A stretch of 41,017 bases of DNA from positions 1 to 41,017 of the forward strand of contig DBXT01000052.1 of assembly GCA_002309615.1 (NCBI GenBank), written 5' to 3'. Shown here piece after piece: positions 1-8,419 of the stretch. Both the position numbers and the translations under genes were made by a program. Numbering within the stretch: the first letter of the stretch is position 1; each line of letters begins with the position of its first letter. The notes beneath the pieces were generated by a model. That model made no database searches. It was not told the DNA's origin and worked only from the letters and a program-made list of their open reading frames with translations. Origin of the DNA: Bacteroidales bacterium UBA1205 (lineage in GTDB: Bacteria > Bacteroidota > Bacteroidia > Bacteroidales > WCHB1-69).

Positions 1-98
1 CGTTTCAAATCTCGAGCCAAGTCGAGCAAATAGTTGAGTTCTTTTGGACTGAAATCTAAAATTTTTAGAAAATTACGGTTTCTTAAATTGTAAGCCAT
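1..98 (-). CDS. argF: ornithine carbamoyltransferase, N-terminal fragment at window edge
   Basis: Only the first 32 codons are inside the window; the gene runs off the left edge. Starting at the ATG at 98, the reading begins MAYNLRNRNFLKILDF and continues SPKELNYLLDLARDLK, the usual N-terminus of ornithine carbamoyltransferases in which the first helices lead into the carbamoyl-phosphate domain. The enzyme interconverts citrulline plus phosphate and ornithine plus carbamoyl phosphate. A membrane-protein gene and carbamate kinase lie directly upstream on the same strand, so a catabolic (ArcB) role in the arginine deiminase pathway is likely. The catalytic STRTR motif is outside the window and cannot be checked. 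Aspartate carbamoyltransferase shares some N-terminal features, but the MAYNLRNRNFLK start is typical of OTC. Confidence 0.8.
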   Translation of the reverse strand, partial: MAYNLRNRNFLKILDFSPKELNYLLDLARDLK

Positions 99-134
99 GA
101 TTATTTATTTTGAATTGTTAAATTGTTTTTTCGC

Positions 135-557
135 TTAATTATTTATGTTCTTTTTTACTTGAAATAAGATATATACCCATCCTATCAGGCACATCACTAT
201 TGCCACTCCTGCTATTATTAATAGAAGATTAGCTCCCGGCCAATGTAACAATAGAAATAAAATTCCTAATATTCCAACAGATACGGCATAGCCGGTATAT
301 GTCATGACAAAATTCCATATACCCTTCATATTATGAGCGTTTTCGGGACATGGGAACAAATGCCCCGCCATGAAAGATATCATAGATAGCGATGACATGC
401 CCATAATAAGCAAACTTCTGGCTCCTGGGGTCCCTGATATTTTCAACAGCAAACCTATTATACTAGCAACGCCGGATATTAACGCCAATTTTTTCATAAA
501 AGGCTTAAAATTAGGCGCTTCATAGAGCCTTTTTAAAGGATCTTCCGTTTGATTCAT
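135..557 (-). CDS. four-helix membrane protein with two GldL-like segments
   Basis: This 140-residue protein has four predicted membrane helices (roughly residues 21-40, 46-66, 85-106 and 110-133). Two stretches look like copies of the same unit: GLLLKISGTPGARSLLIMG near 35-53 and GILFLLLHWPGANLLLIIAG near 96-115. The HWPG-A-LLI-G signature is the one seen in the membrane part of the gliding/T9SS motor protein GldL and in several small Bacteroidota membrane proteins. The long periplasmic part of GldL is absent, so this is not GldL itself. The gene lies 36 bases downstream of carbamate kinase and 36 bases upstream of the OTC start, so it is probably co-transcribed with both. Its function is unknown; an arginine/ornithine transport role is possible from position only. 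Confidence 0.7.
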   Translation of the reverse strand: MNQTEDPLKRLYEAPNFKPFMKKLALISGVASIIGLLLKISGTPGARSLLIMGMSSLSMISFMAGHLFPCPENAHNMKGIWNFVMTYTGYAVSVGILGILFLLLHWPGANLLLIIAGVAIVMCLIGWVYILFQVKKNINN

Positions 558-593
558 TTTATTTTCTTTTATCTTTTATATTCATTCCGCAAA

Positions 594-1538
594 TCACTTC
601 ACTATTCTCGTTCCGCATTGCGGATTGTTTAATTGTCCGGCTTCGGTGATGATGCATTCTTTTCCGCCGTTCTTAACAAACATAATGGCAGCTCTTACCT
701 TAGGAGCCATACTACCTTCTGCGAATTGCTTCTCCTCCAAATATTTTTCTGCCTCGGCTACGGTTAACACATCCAATGCTTTTTCATCGGGTTTACGGAA
801 ATTGATATACACTTTAGGCACATCGGTGAGTATGTAAAATTCATCTGCTTTAACGGCTATAGCTGTCAATGCAGAAGCTAAGTCTTTATCTATCACAGCT
901 TCCACTCCTTTGTATTCGCCTTCTTCCGTTTTTACTACCGGTATACCGCCACCGCCAACGGTGATGACTATATTACCGGCTTTTGCCAACATATCTACCA
1001 CATCCACATTCATTACCTCTAAAGGTTTTGGCGACGCCACCACCCTACGCCATCCGTTTCCTTTGGGGTCTTCTTTAAAGGGAAGACCGGGACGGTCTGC
1101 CAATATGGCATTCATTTCTTTTTGTTTATAATAAGGTCCGACAGGTTTGGTCGGATTTTTAAACAAAGCATCATTACCATCTACCAACACTTGGGTAATC
1201 ACTCCTACCACATTGCGTTGAATATGATGACGATGCAAAACATTACGCATACCTTGCTCTATAAGATAACCTATGGAACCTTGGGTTTCAGACACACAAA
1301 AATCTAAAGGCATAGCCAAAACATCGGTAACACGACTGGCTATTTCATGTTGTAACATCACATTTCCCACTTGAGGTCCATTTCCATGTCCGATAATAAT
1401 ATTATATCCTTGCTCTACCATTCCGACTATGGATTCACAAGTGGATTGTACATTAGCTATCTGTTCCTCATAAGTACCACGTTGTCCGCTTCTTAATAAT
1501 GCGTTACCGCCAAAGGCTATCACTGCTGTTTTTGCCAT
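594..1538 (-). CDS. arcC: carbamate kinase
   Basis: This enzyme transfers phosphate from carbamoyl phosphate to ADP, the ATP-yielding last step of the arginine deiminase pathway in the cytoplasm. The 314-residue length fits the family. Visible motifs of the amino-acid kinase fold are AFGGNAL (8-14), HGNGPQVG (51-58), VGGGGIPV (194-201), the EAVIDKDLAS segment (213-222) and ILTDVPKVYINF (236-247). It is first in a minus-strand unit followed by a GldL-like membrane protein and an OTC, while arginine deiminase lies 15 kb away on the plus strand. A TANNTTTG-type -7 element is at 1582-1589. I see no sign of truncation. Confidence 0.96.
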   Translation of the reverse strand: MAKTAVIAFGGNALLRSGQRGTYEEQIANVQSTCESIVGMVEQGYNIIIGHGNGPQVGNVMLQHEIASRVTDVLAMPLDFCVSETQGSIGYLIEQGMRNVLHRHHIQRNVVGVITQVLVDGNDALFKNPTKPVGPYYKQKEMNAILADRPGLPFKEDPKGNGWRRVVASPKPLEVMNVDVVDMLAKAGNIVITVGGGGIPVVKTEEGEYKGVEAVIDKDLASALTAIAVKADEFYILTDVPKVYINFRKPDEKALDVLTVAEAEKYLEEKQFAEGSMAPKVRAAIMFVKNGGKECIITEAGQLNNPQCGTRIVK

Positions 1539-1581
1539 GTCTGATTATATTGTCTTGTTATAATATTCGTTTAAAAAAATG

Positions 1582-1589
1582 CAAAGGTA
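1582..1589 (-). promoter_or_regulatory. Bacteroidota -7 element (TACCTTTG) for carbamate kinase
   Basis: The reverse complement reads TACCTTTG and matches TANNTTTG. It lies 43 bases before the arcC start. I see no clear TTTG-type -33 element at the usual 19-base spacing. Confidence 0.5.
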
Positions 1590-1873
1590 TCATTTTTTTT
1601 GAGATACACTCCTTAAACTCCGACAATTTTATCCTTAAAAAAAAAGCGAGCATTTTTTTTTGATTGCTTGATGCTAAAATATATGCTTTTGGCGGGGACT
1701 ATAGACCGTATCTCTATTTTATGTTCTACTACGAAATTACATCCATATTATCTTCAACATAAACATATCGCTTGTTTTATACTTCCCTGGCCCATTAATC
1801 CAAACATCAATTCTATTTCGGCATACCTTAAAAATGTTAGCAACGAGTCTTTTTCAATGTAATTATGGATAAA

Positions 1874-1908
1874 GTAAAAAAAGAGAACCATTTTTCAATG
1901 GTTCTCTT
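1874..1908 (-). terminator. intrinsic terminator of tRNA-Pro
   Basis: On the minus strand a perfect 10-bp stem (AAGAGAACCA with TGGTTCTCTT, 8-base loop) is followed by a run of T. It begins 8 bases beyond the 3' end of the tRNA. Confidence 0.85.
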
Positions 1909-1915
1909 ACAATCG

Positions 1916-1989
1916 TCGGGGTAAGAAGACTCGAACTTCCGACCCCTTGCACCCCATGCAAGTGCGCTAGCCAACTGCGCCACACCCCG
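1916..1989 (-). tRNA. tRNA-Pro (anticodon GGG)
   Basis: The reverse complement folds as a 74-nt tRNA. The acceptor stem is CGGGGTG/TACCCCG with discriminator A, the D-stem is GCGC/GCGC around AGTTGGCTA, the anticodon stem is CTTGC/GCAAG with loop ATGGGGT giving anticodon GGG, and the T-arm is GGAAG-TTCGAGT-CTTCT (last pair G-T). CCA is not encoded. A -7 element at 2005-2012 and a terminator at 1874-1908 suggest a monocistronic transcript. Confidence 0.93.
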
Positions 1990-2004
1990 AACGTTTAATG
2001 TTTG

Positions 2005-2012
2005 CAAAAGTA
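2005..2012 (-). promoter_or_regulatory. -7 element (TACTTTTG) for tRNA-Pro
   Basis: It matches TANNTTTG on the minus strand, 15 bases upstream of the mature tRNA 5' end. Confidence 0.55.
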
Positions 2013-2159
2013 CAAAAAATATGATTACCATGTGGTATTTTAACAGATTTTTTTTATGCTATATTTCAACATCATACATATAAAATTCATCTACAGACTC
2101 ATATTACAACAAAAAAAATGTCACCATTTTCAGTATTAAAAGAAAAAAACAGCAATGTC

Positions 2160-2190
2160 AAAAAAAGAGCGGAAAAAAGTTTTTTCCGCC
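2160..2190 (-). terminator. intrinsic terminator after etfBA
   Basis: On the minus strand GCGGAAAAAA pairs with TTTTTTCCGC and is followed by TC and a run of seven T. It lies about 30 bases past the etfA stop codon. Confidence 0.8.
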
Positions 2191-2217
2191 CAACCTTTAA
2201 ATATTAGAAAAAATGAT

Positions 2218-3222
2218 TTATTTTTCTGCCATGTATTTTTCCAAACGCTCGGTGAGCAACGGAATAATTTTATGCACATCGCCTACTATTCCTATATCTG
2301 CCACATTAAAAATAGGTGCGAATTTATCTTTATTGATAGCTATTATCAATTCCGACTCTTCCATACCGGCCAAATGCTGTATGGCTCCGGAAATACCGCA
2401 GGCAATATACAAATTAGGACGAACGGTTTTACCTGTTTGTCCCACTTGACGGTCATGGTCTATCACACCGGCATCCACCATAGAGCGAGACGAAGATACT
2501 TGTGCATTCAACACTTTGGCTAATTTTTCCAATTTCTCAAAGCCTTCTTTGTTTCCTACGCCTCTACCTCCTGATACCAATATTTTGGCTTCGGTGATAT
2601 CCACTTTTACCTTTTCGTTCTTTACATTTTGTAACAATTTCACTTTAAACTTAGACTCATCGAATGTAGGATTAAAATCCACCACCTCGCCTTTACGAGC
2701 GGCATCGCGAGTTTTCTTTTGCATCACACCCGGACGCACCGTAGACATTTGCGGACGATGTTCGGAACACATAATAGTAGCCATCAAATTACCACCGAAT
2801 GCAGGACGAGTCATCATCAATTCTCCTTCTTCCACCTCCAAACGAGTACAATCGGCGGTAAGCCCTGTTTCCAATCTTGCGGACAAACGAGGAGCTAAAT
2901 CTCTACCGATGGTGGTAGCACCGAACAACACTATTGACGGCTTATAATTAATAATTGTCTGGTACACGGCCTGGGCATATTGTTCTGTGAGATAATCCTT
3001 CAAAAACGGAGAGTCCATACATATAACTATATCCGCACCGTATTCTATAAGCATTTGCGATTGGGCTTTAATATTGCTTCCGGGCAACAATGCCACCACT
3101 TTTTCTTGTAAGGCATCCGCCAATTCACGTGCTTTTCCTAACAATTCTAATGCGACAGATTGAACAACACCTTCACGTTGTTCTACAAATACAAAAACAT
3201 TTTTATATGCTGATTTATCCAT
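2218..3222 (-). CDS. etfA: electron transfer flavoprotein, alpha subunit
   Basis: This is the FAD-binding subunit of the soluble ETF heterodimer, which passes electrons between acyl-CoA-type dehydrogenases and the respiratory chain or bifurcating partners. The 334-residue length is normal. The C-terminal FAD domain is clear: LVSGGRGVGNKEGF near 212-225, then a DRQVGQTGKTVRP segment, GISGAIQHLAGM, and INKDKFAPIFNVADIGIVGD. The N-terminal part carries the ETF alpha/beta fold. It starts 13 bases after the etfB stop, so the two are co-transcribed, and a hairpin terminator follows. No acyl-CoA dehydrogenase gene is adjacent within the window, although one often accompanies etfBA in Bacteroidales. 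Confidence 0.96.
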   Translation of the reverse strand: MDKSAYKNVFVFVEQREGVVQSVALELLGKARELADALQEKVVALLPGSNIKAQSQMLIEYGADIVICMDSPFLKDYLTEQYAQAVYQTIINYKPSIVLFGATTIGRDLAPRLSARLETGLTADCTRLEVEEGELMMTRPAFGGNLMATIMCSEHRPQMSTVRPGVMQKKTRDAARKGEVVDFNPTFDESKFKVKLLQNVKNEKVKVDITEAKILVSGGRGVGNKEGFEKLEKLAKVLNAQVSSSRSMVDAGVIDHDRQVGQTGKTVRPNLYIACGISGAIQHLAGMEESELIIAINKDKFAPIFNVADIGIVGDVHKIIPLLTERLEKYMAEK

Positions 3223-3235
3223 AACCTGCTCCTTT

Positions 3236-4021
3236 TTAAATAATAAACTTCTCTTTTAATTTGTTGATAATAATATCAACCGAAGCTTCCGTATCCACTT
3301 CAAACACTTCGCCTGCTGCTTTGGTTCCTTTGGTAAACGATTTTTTCACTCTTGTGGGAGAACCGCTTAAACCCAATTTTTCCAAAGGTATATTCATTTT
3401 GTCGGCAGTCCATATTTCCACCTGCTTATCATACGCTTCCACTATACCTTTAACGGTCATATAGCGGGCTTTGTTGGCAGAAGACAAAACAGTAAACACG
3501 CACGGAGTAGGCACGCTCAACATTTGATAGCCTTCTTCCGTTTCTTTTTTAACGGTAAACATGCCTTTGCCGTCATATTCTGCGTTCAACACATACGATA
3601 TTTGAGGCAATTGCAGATGTTCTGCAATTTGCGGCCCCACTTGTGCAGTGTCACCGTCTATAGCTTGACGACCGGTAATAATCACATCGTATTCCATTTC
3701 TTTCAATGCACCGGCCAAAGCTCGTGAGGTAGCCAAAGTGTCGGCACCGGCAAAAGCTCTATCGGTAAGCAATATGGCCTTATCTACGCCCATTGCGAAT
3801 GCTTCGCGTAATATCGCATCAGCCTGACCGGGCCCCATAGTGATAACGGTAACCTCTGCGTTATATTTATCTTTCAACTGCAATGCCACTTCCAACCCGC
3901 CTTTGTCATCAGGATTCATAATACTGGGAACACCGTCGCGAATCAGTGTGCCGGTTTTGGCATCAATTTTTATTTCCGTAGTATCCGGAACTTGTTTTAT
4001 ACAAACTATTATCTTCATCAA
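3236..4021 (-). CDS. etfB: electron transfer flavoprotein, beta subunit
   Basis: This is the 261-residue partner of EtfA. It begins MMKIIVCIKQVPDTTEIKID, which is diagnostic for ETF beta; a second M immediately follows, so the start could be one codon later. Family motifs include NPDDKGGLEVALQLKD (about 37-52), VTVITMGPGQADAILREAFAMG, and the GRQAIDGDTAQVGPQIAEHL segment that contributes to the AMP or second-FAD site. It is the first gene of the etfBA unit, with a -7 element 33 bases upstream of the start at 4054-4061. Whether this ETF is of the bifurcating type cannot be told without its partner dehydrogenase. Confidence 0.96.
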   Translation of the reverse strand: MMKIIVCIKQVPDTTEIKIDAKTGTLIRDGVPSIMNPDDKGGLEVALQLKDKYNAEVTVITMGPGQADAILREAFAMGVDKAILLTDRAFAGADTLATSRALAGALKEMEYDVIITGRQAIDGDTAQVGPQIAEHLQLPQISYVLNAEYDGKGMFTVKKETEEGYQMLSVPTPCVFTVLSSANKARYMTVKGIVEAYDKQVEIWTADKMNIPLEKLGLSGSPTRVKKSFTKGTKAAGEVFEVDTEASVDIIINKLKEKFII

Positions 4022-4053
4022 TCAACTAAAATTAAATTCTATTTTATTATTTG

Positions 4054-4061
4054 CAAAAGTA
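4054..4061 (-). promoter_or_regulatory. -7 element (TACTTTTG) for etfBA
   Basis: It matches TANNTTTG on the minus strand in the 53-base gap between glnS and etfB, so etfBA can be transcribed independently of glnS. Confidence 0.55.
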
Positions 4062-4074
4062 CAACTTTTTTTTA

Positions 4075-5766
4075 TTATTCTTGTTTGGCAATTTTTGCCC
4101 ATGAATCTTTAAGAGCAACAGTACGATTAAACACCAACTTTTCGGGAGTGCTGTCTTTATCTATGCAAAAATAGCCCAATCGTTCAAATTGATATTTTGT
4201 CAACGGGGATTTGTCTATAAAGGCAGATTCCACATAAGCATTTACTATTTTTAAAGAATCCGGATTCAAATGCTCAAGGAAAGTGTGTCCTTCCGGTACG
4301 TCATCCGGATCGGGTACTGAAAACAAACGGTCAAACAAACGCACTTCCGCCTGTTGGCAATTATTCTTAGCCACCCAATGTATCGTTCCTTTTACCTTAC
4401 GATTACTTTCCGGCATGCCGCTGCGTGTTTCGGGAAAATAGGTGCAATGTATGGCTGCTATATTGCCTTCCGTATCTTTTTCCACACTATCACAACGCAC
4501 TATGTAAGCATATTTCAAACGCACTTCTTTTCCTATGCTCATACGATAGAAATTTTTAGGCGGATTTTCCATAAAATCCGTTTTTTCTATCCATAAATAT
4601 TTACCAAAAGGTACTTTTCTTATGCCCATTTCGGCATTTTCGGGGTTGTTCACCGCATCCATCATCTCCGTTTGGTCTTCAGGATAGTTATCTATCACCA
4701 ATAATACGGGATCTAACACCGCCATGGTGCGTAATGCTTTCTTATTCAAATCTTCCCGCACGCAAAACTCCAACAAGGAATAATCTATCACATTTTCTCT
4801 TTTTGCCACGCCTATGGTATCGGCAAAATTACGAATGGAATCAGGGGTGTATCCTCTTCTACGCAAACCGCAAATGGTAGGCATACGAGGGTCGTCCCAA
4901 GAAGAAACATACCCTTCTTTTACCAGCTGTAAAAGTTTACGTTTGCTCATTACAGTATAATTGATATTCAAGCGGGCAAATTCAATTTGTTGCGGATGGT
5001 GTATATGTAAATTATCACAAAACCAATCATATAACGGTCGATGAACTTCAAATTCCAAGGTGCATATAGAATGAGTGATACCTTCTATGGAATCACTTTG
5101 TCCGTGAGCAAAATCATACATGGGATATATGCACCATTTATCACCGGTGCGATGATGACGTGCATGCAGAATACGATACATAATCGGGTCTCGCATGTGC
5201 ATGTTGGGCGACGACATGTCTATTTTGGCTCTAAGAACGCAATAACCGTCTGGAAATTCGCCGTTTTTCATTTTTTCAAACATCATCAAATTTTCCTCTA
5301 CCGAACGGTTGCGGTATTCACTTTCTATTCCGGGGGCAGTAGGCACTCCTCTATTTTTACTAATCACCTCTTGTGGTGTTTCGTCCACATAAGCTTTTCC
5401 TTCTTTGATAAGCTGCACCGCCCAAGCGTATAGCTGGTCAAAATAATCGGAAGCATAATGTTCTTCCGCCCAATGGAATCCCAACCATTGTACATCTTCT
5501 TTAATGGAATCCACATATTCCACATCCTCTTTTACCGGATTGGTGTCGTCAAAACGTATGTTGGTTCTACCACCGTATTTTTGTGCTATTCCGAAATTCA
5601 AACAAATAGACTTGGCATGACCTATGTGCAAATAGCCGTTAGGCTCCGGCGGAAACCGCGTATACACTTTTTGCCCGTAGCGTCCTGATTGTAAATCTGC
5701 TTCTATTTTGGCTTCTATAAAATTCAACAAGTTTTTTTCTTGTTGTACATGCTCGTTCGATTCCAT
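4075..5766 (-). CDS. glnS: glutaminyl-tRNA synthetase
   Basis: This class I aminoacyl-tRNA synthetase charges tRNA-Gln with glutamine in the cytoplasm. The 563-residue length matches bacterial GlnRS. The HIGH motif sits in PEPNGYLHIGHAKS (about 40-53), the KMSKS-type motif is VMSKRKL near residue 270, and RFDDTNP follows the first motif as in all GlnRS. The C-terminal anticodon-binding beta-barrels are present, ending with LGYFCIDKDSTPEKLVFNRTV. Presence of GlnS means direct charging rather than complete reliance on the GatCAB route. It is the last gene of the amidase-MCE-YbjQ-glnS run, 49 bases behind the YbjQ-like gene; no clear hairpin terminator is visible after it. Confidence 0.97.
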   Translation of the reverse strand: MESNEHVQQEKNLLNFIEAKIEADLQSGRYGQKVYTRFPPEPNGYLHIGHAKSICLNFGIAQKYGGRTNIRFDDTNPVKEDVEYVDSIKEDVQWLGFHWAEEHYASDYFDQLYAWAVQLIKEGKAYVDETPQEVISKNRGVPTAPGIESEYRNRSVEENLMMFEKMKNGEFPDGYCVLRAKIDMSSPNMHMRDPIMYRILHARHHRTGDKWCIYPMYDFAHGQSDSIEGITHSICTLEFEVHRPLYDWFCDNLHIHHPQQIEFARLNINYTVMSKRKLLQLVKEGYVSSWDDPRMPTICGLRRRGYTPDSIRNFADTIGVAKRENVIDYSLLEFCVREDLNKKALRTMAVLDPVLLVIDNYPEDQTEMMDAVNNPENAEMGIRKVPFGKYLWIEKTDFMENPPKNFYRMSIGKEVRLKYAYIVRCDSVEKDTEGNIAAIHCTYFPETRSGMPESNRKVKGTIHWVAKNNCQQAEVRLFDRLFSVPDPDDVPEGHTFLEHLNPDSLKIVNAYVESAFIDKSPLTKYQFERLGYFCIDKDSTPEKLVFNRTVALKDSWAKIAKQE

Positions 5767-5815
5767 ACTATTTTTTTTATTTTTAATTCAAAAAACAAGG
5801 TAGCATAATTCTACT

Positions 5816-6142
5816 TTAAATTAATGATATGCTTACAGCCGTTCCCGTTATGATTACCATAAACATATCTCCTTTAGGTCCTAATGTTTCATAATCCACA
5901 CTCATGCCGACTATAGCATTGGCACCCAACTCCCCTGCCCTTTGTTGAATTTCTTCCAAAGCTTTTTCGCGAGCCTTGATGATTTCACCTTCATAAGAGC
6001 GAGAACGTCCGCCTATTATATTACGAATACCTGCAAAAAAATCTTTAAAAAATATCACACCCGTAATCACTTCTCCGCTTACCATACCATGATATTTGGT
6101 AATATGATATCCTTCTACTGATGGTGTTGTTGTAATGATCAT
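5816..6142 (-). CDS. YbjQ/UPF0145 family protein
   Basis: This 108-residue protein belongs to the YbjQ (UPF0145, putative heavy-metal-binding) family. Diagnostic features are the N-terminal beta segment ending in VSGEVITGVIFFKDFFAGIRNIIGG, a GRSRSYEGEIIKAREKA helix, and LGANAIVGMSVDYETLG. Family members form pentamers, and their biochemical role is not settled. There is no signal peptide. It lies 65 bases after the MCE gene and 49 bases before glnS on the same strand, so co-transcription is plausible, but no functional link to either is evident. Confidence 0.9.
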   Translation of the reverse strand: MIITTTPSVEGYHITKYHGMVSGEVITGVIFFKDFFAGIRNIIGGRSRSYEGEIIKAREKALEEIQQRAGELGANAIVGMSVDYETLGPKGDMFMVIITGTAVSISLI

Positions 6143-6207
6143 TGCTATATTGTTTTTTTTGTTAATACTTTCTTTTTCACCGATTACACATCGGGAATGC
6201 TATATTA

Positions 6208-7140
6208 TTATTTGTTCTTTTCTTTTTTTCCGAACACCGTAACATTGATATACTTTTTGGGATTGGCTTTCAAATCGGTTAACAACAAATCTAAACTATT
6301 CAAAGAATTTTTAAGATTATGATACAAACTGTCATTCACCATTATTTGTCCCATAGTGCCGTTGCCTTGATTGATATTGGTCAACAAAGTATCCAATTTA
6401 GCAAGAGCCGATACGGCATCGTTGATACCTTGCTGTACCTTTTCGCCGGCCAACTCTTCAGAAATACGGTCCAAATTAGCTATCATGTTATTAATTTTAT
6501 CATCATTCTGATGTATGGTAGCGGTTAATCCGTGTACATCGGTTACGATATCATCCACTTTGCCTGCGTTATGGGCTAATATCACGTCTATTCTTTGCGA
6601 CAAAGAAGCAATATTATCCAACACGGTGTCTATCACCCCTGTTTGTATAGTAGCCTTTAACGAAGATGCTATGGTATCCAAAGAGGTGGCTACCTTTCGC
6701 AAATCCTGTACCAAATCGCCTAACCCGTCTAACATGCCCGGAGTGCTGGTGCCCATGATGGTATCGCCTTCTTTAAAATACTCACGAGCATCTCCAAACA
6801 CCATATTTACTTGCGGAGAACTCAACGGACTGGGAGAATATACGCTTACGGCACTATTTTTTGGAATATTCACTCCCTTGTCCACTTTTATGGTTACCAA
6901 TACCTTATTACCTTTGTCCGATAGCAATTCTATATTATCCACTATGCCGACTATCATGCCGTTAATCACCACAGAATGACTGGCTAACAAACCATCGGTA
7001 CGTTCAAATTCCACATAATATTTGTATTGCTTTTTAAAGATATCCACCCCTTGTAAAAAGTTGATACCCCATACCAATAAAAACAAGCCGATAATAACAA
7101 ATATGGCTATTTTAATCTCTACTGTTTTAAATATCTTCAT
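6208..7140 (-). CDS. MlaD/MCE-domain phospholipid transport protein
   Basis: This 310-residue inner-membrane-anchored protein has one N-terminal helix (about 9-29) followed by an MCE domain (about 38-118, including TDGLLASHSVVINGMIVG and a GVNIPKNSAVSVYSPS stretch). A long, predicted helical C-terminal half follows. MCE proteins form hexamers that carry lipids between the membranes, with an MlaE-type permease and MlaF ATPase. Neither of those is in this window. The gene starts 6 bases after the amidase stop codon, so the two are surely in one operon, an arrangement common in Bacteroidota next to lptD. Confidence 0.92.
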   Translation of the reverse strand: MKIFKTVEIKIAIFVIIGLFLLVWGINFLQGVDIFKKQYKYYVEFERTDGLLASHSVVINGMIVGIVDNIELLSDKGNKVLVTIKVDKGVNIPKNSAVSVYSPSPLSSPQVNMVFGDAREYFKEGDTIMGTSTPGMLDGLGDLVQDLRKVATSLDTIASSLKATIQTGVIDTVLDNIASLSQRIDVILAHNAGKVDDIVTDVHGLTATIHQNDDKINNMIANLDRISEELAGEKVQQGINDAVSALAKLDTLLTNINQGNGTMGQIMVNDSLYHNLKNSLNSLDLLLTDLKANPKKYINVTVFGKKEKNK

Positions 7141-7146
7141 TGTCGA

Positions 7147-8271
7147 TTACCTTTCATTTTTCTTTGCGTCCTGTATTGACATAGTGTTTCCGTTCTTGTC
7201 AAAAGCGACAATATACGCATCGGGATAACCATGAGCAGATATGTATTGCAAACGTTCTGTTGCTTCTGCATAGGTGGACATATTTCCCGAATAATATTTA
7301 TAGCGGCCGTTGCCTATTTTCACAATTTCAACATCCGGAATTTTATCTATGGTTACTACGCGATTAATCACCATAAACTGCACTTTGTAATTCACCTGTT
7401 TTGTGCTGTCTATCACCAACTTACTATCAGTTGTATCTATTTTTACATTATTCGTATCCACCTGTACCGACGTGCGGTTTTCTTGTATAGGTGTTACCGT
7501 CTGCTCTGCTACAGCGTTTTCTTTTATCATTTTTTCTATGCCTCTGAACATCGCTTTGGCCAATTCTTCTTGCCCTTTGGCGGAATTAAGATAAGCCTCT
7601 TCCGTTTTATTGCTCAAAAAACCTGTTTCAACTAATATTGACGGCATGGCGGTACGCCACAACACCAACAACGGGGCTTGCTTCACACCCCTGTCTACCT
7701 TGTGCAGGGTGTTTTTAAACTCCGACTGTATGGTGGAAGCAACTTTTAAACTTTGCTCCAAATATACATTTTGATAAAGTGAAAAAATGATATATGCTTC
7801 CGGTGATGTTGGGTCAAAATCTCCATAATTCTCTTTAGTATTCGATTCTAACAATATGGAAGCGTTCTCTTTTTGTGCCACTGCCAAATTGGCGGCACTT
7901 TTGTCCATTCCCATCACAAATGTTTCCGTTCCGTAACTACTGGAATTGGTGGCAGAATTACAATGTATGGACATAAAAAAATCAGCGTGCTGCTCGTTGG
8001 CTATCTGCGCTCTTCTGTTCAACGGAATGAACACATCTGTGGTGCGGGTGTATACCACTTTGACGTTGGGATAAAAAGTTTCCAACATTTTACCTACCTT
8101 CAAAGCCAATATCAACGTAATATCTTTTTCTTTCACTCCGGTAATGCCGATTGCGCCGGGGTCATTCCCGCCATGCCCTGCATCTAACACCACCACCTTA
8201 ATAGGCTTTCCAGCAAAAATCGTCATCACAAGAAAAGAAAATAACACCAACAACAAACCTTTTTTTCGCAT
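7147..8271 (-). CDS. N-acetylmuramoyl-L-alanine amidase (Amidase_3) with SPOR-like C-terminus
   Basis: This is an exported zinc amidase that cleaves the bond between muramic acid and the stem peptide during septum splitting. Signal peptide: residues 1-20 (RKKG then a hydrophobic core ending in IFAG). The Amidase_3 domain (about 25-240) shows the zinc and catalytic residues H33 (in LDAGHGG), E48, H103 (in SIHCNS) and E215 (in LVETGF). A Thr/Val-rich linker leads to a C-terminal domain of about 75 residues (VNYKVQFMVI...), with the spacing expected of a SPOR peptidoglycan-binding domain. It is first in its operon, divergent from lptD, with a -7 element at 8365-8372. Confidence 0.94.
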   Translation of the reverse strand: MRKKGLLLVLFSFLVMTIFAGKPIKVVVLDAGHGGNDPGAIGITGVKEKDITLILALKVGKMLETFYPNVKVVYTRTTDVFIPLNRRAQIANEQHADFFMSIHCNSATNSSSYGTETFVMGMDKSAANLAVAQKENASILLESNTKENYGDFDPTSPEAYIIFSLYQNVYLEQSLKVASTIQSEFKNTLHKVDRGVKQAPLLVLWRTAMPSILVETGFLSNKTEEAYLNSAKGQEELAKAMFRGIEKMIKENAVAEQTVTPIQENRTSVQVDTNNVKIDTTDSKLVIDSTKQVNYKVQFMVINRVVTIDKIPDVEIVKIGNGRYKYYSGNMSTYAEATERLQYISAHGYPDAYIVAFDKNGNTMSIQDAKKNER

Positions 8272-8364
8272 TATTTTATATTTAAAATTCTATCCCTTAT
8301 TCTTATTCAAAAAAACGGCTCATTCTCCACTTTTTTTTGTAAATTTGCCATTTTATTGACATTG

Positions 8365-8372
8365 CAAAGATA
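8365..8372 (-). promoter_or_regulatory. -7 element (TATCTTTG) for the amidase operon
   Basis: It is an exact TATCTTTG on the minus strand, 93 bases before the amidase start, within the 148-base divergent region shared with lptD. Confidence 0.55.
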
Positions 8373-8419
8373 CATAAAATTTTTGTACAAAAGAAAATAA
8401 AAATATTTTATTCAAAATA

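Larger units (their letters stand above)
1539..1915. other. intergenic region between carbamate kinase and tRNA-Pro
   Basis: No convincing gene is present. It holds the -7 element for carbamate kinase (1582-1589) and the hairpin terminator of the tRNA-Pro transcript (1874-1908). A 64-codon plus-strand frame at 1668-1862 has no recognisable features and runs into the terminator, so it is probably chance. Confidence 0.6.

Noticed and set aside
625..1131. plus-strand frames opposite carbamate kinase
   Set aside because: They are antisense shadows of a clearly conserved gene.
1668..1862. 64-codon plus-strand open frame before tRNA-Pro
   Set aside because: It has no recognisable features and its end enters the tRNA terminator; most likely chance in AT-rich sequence.
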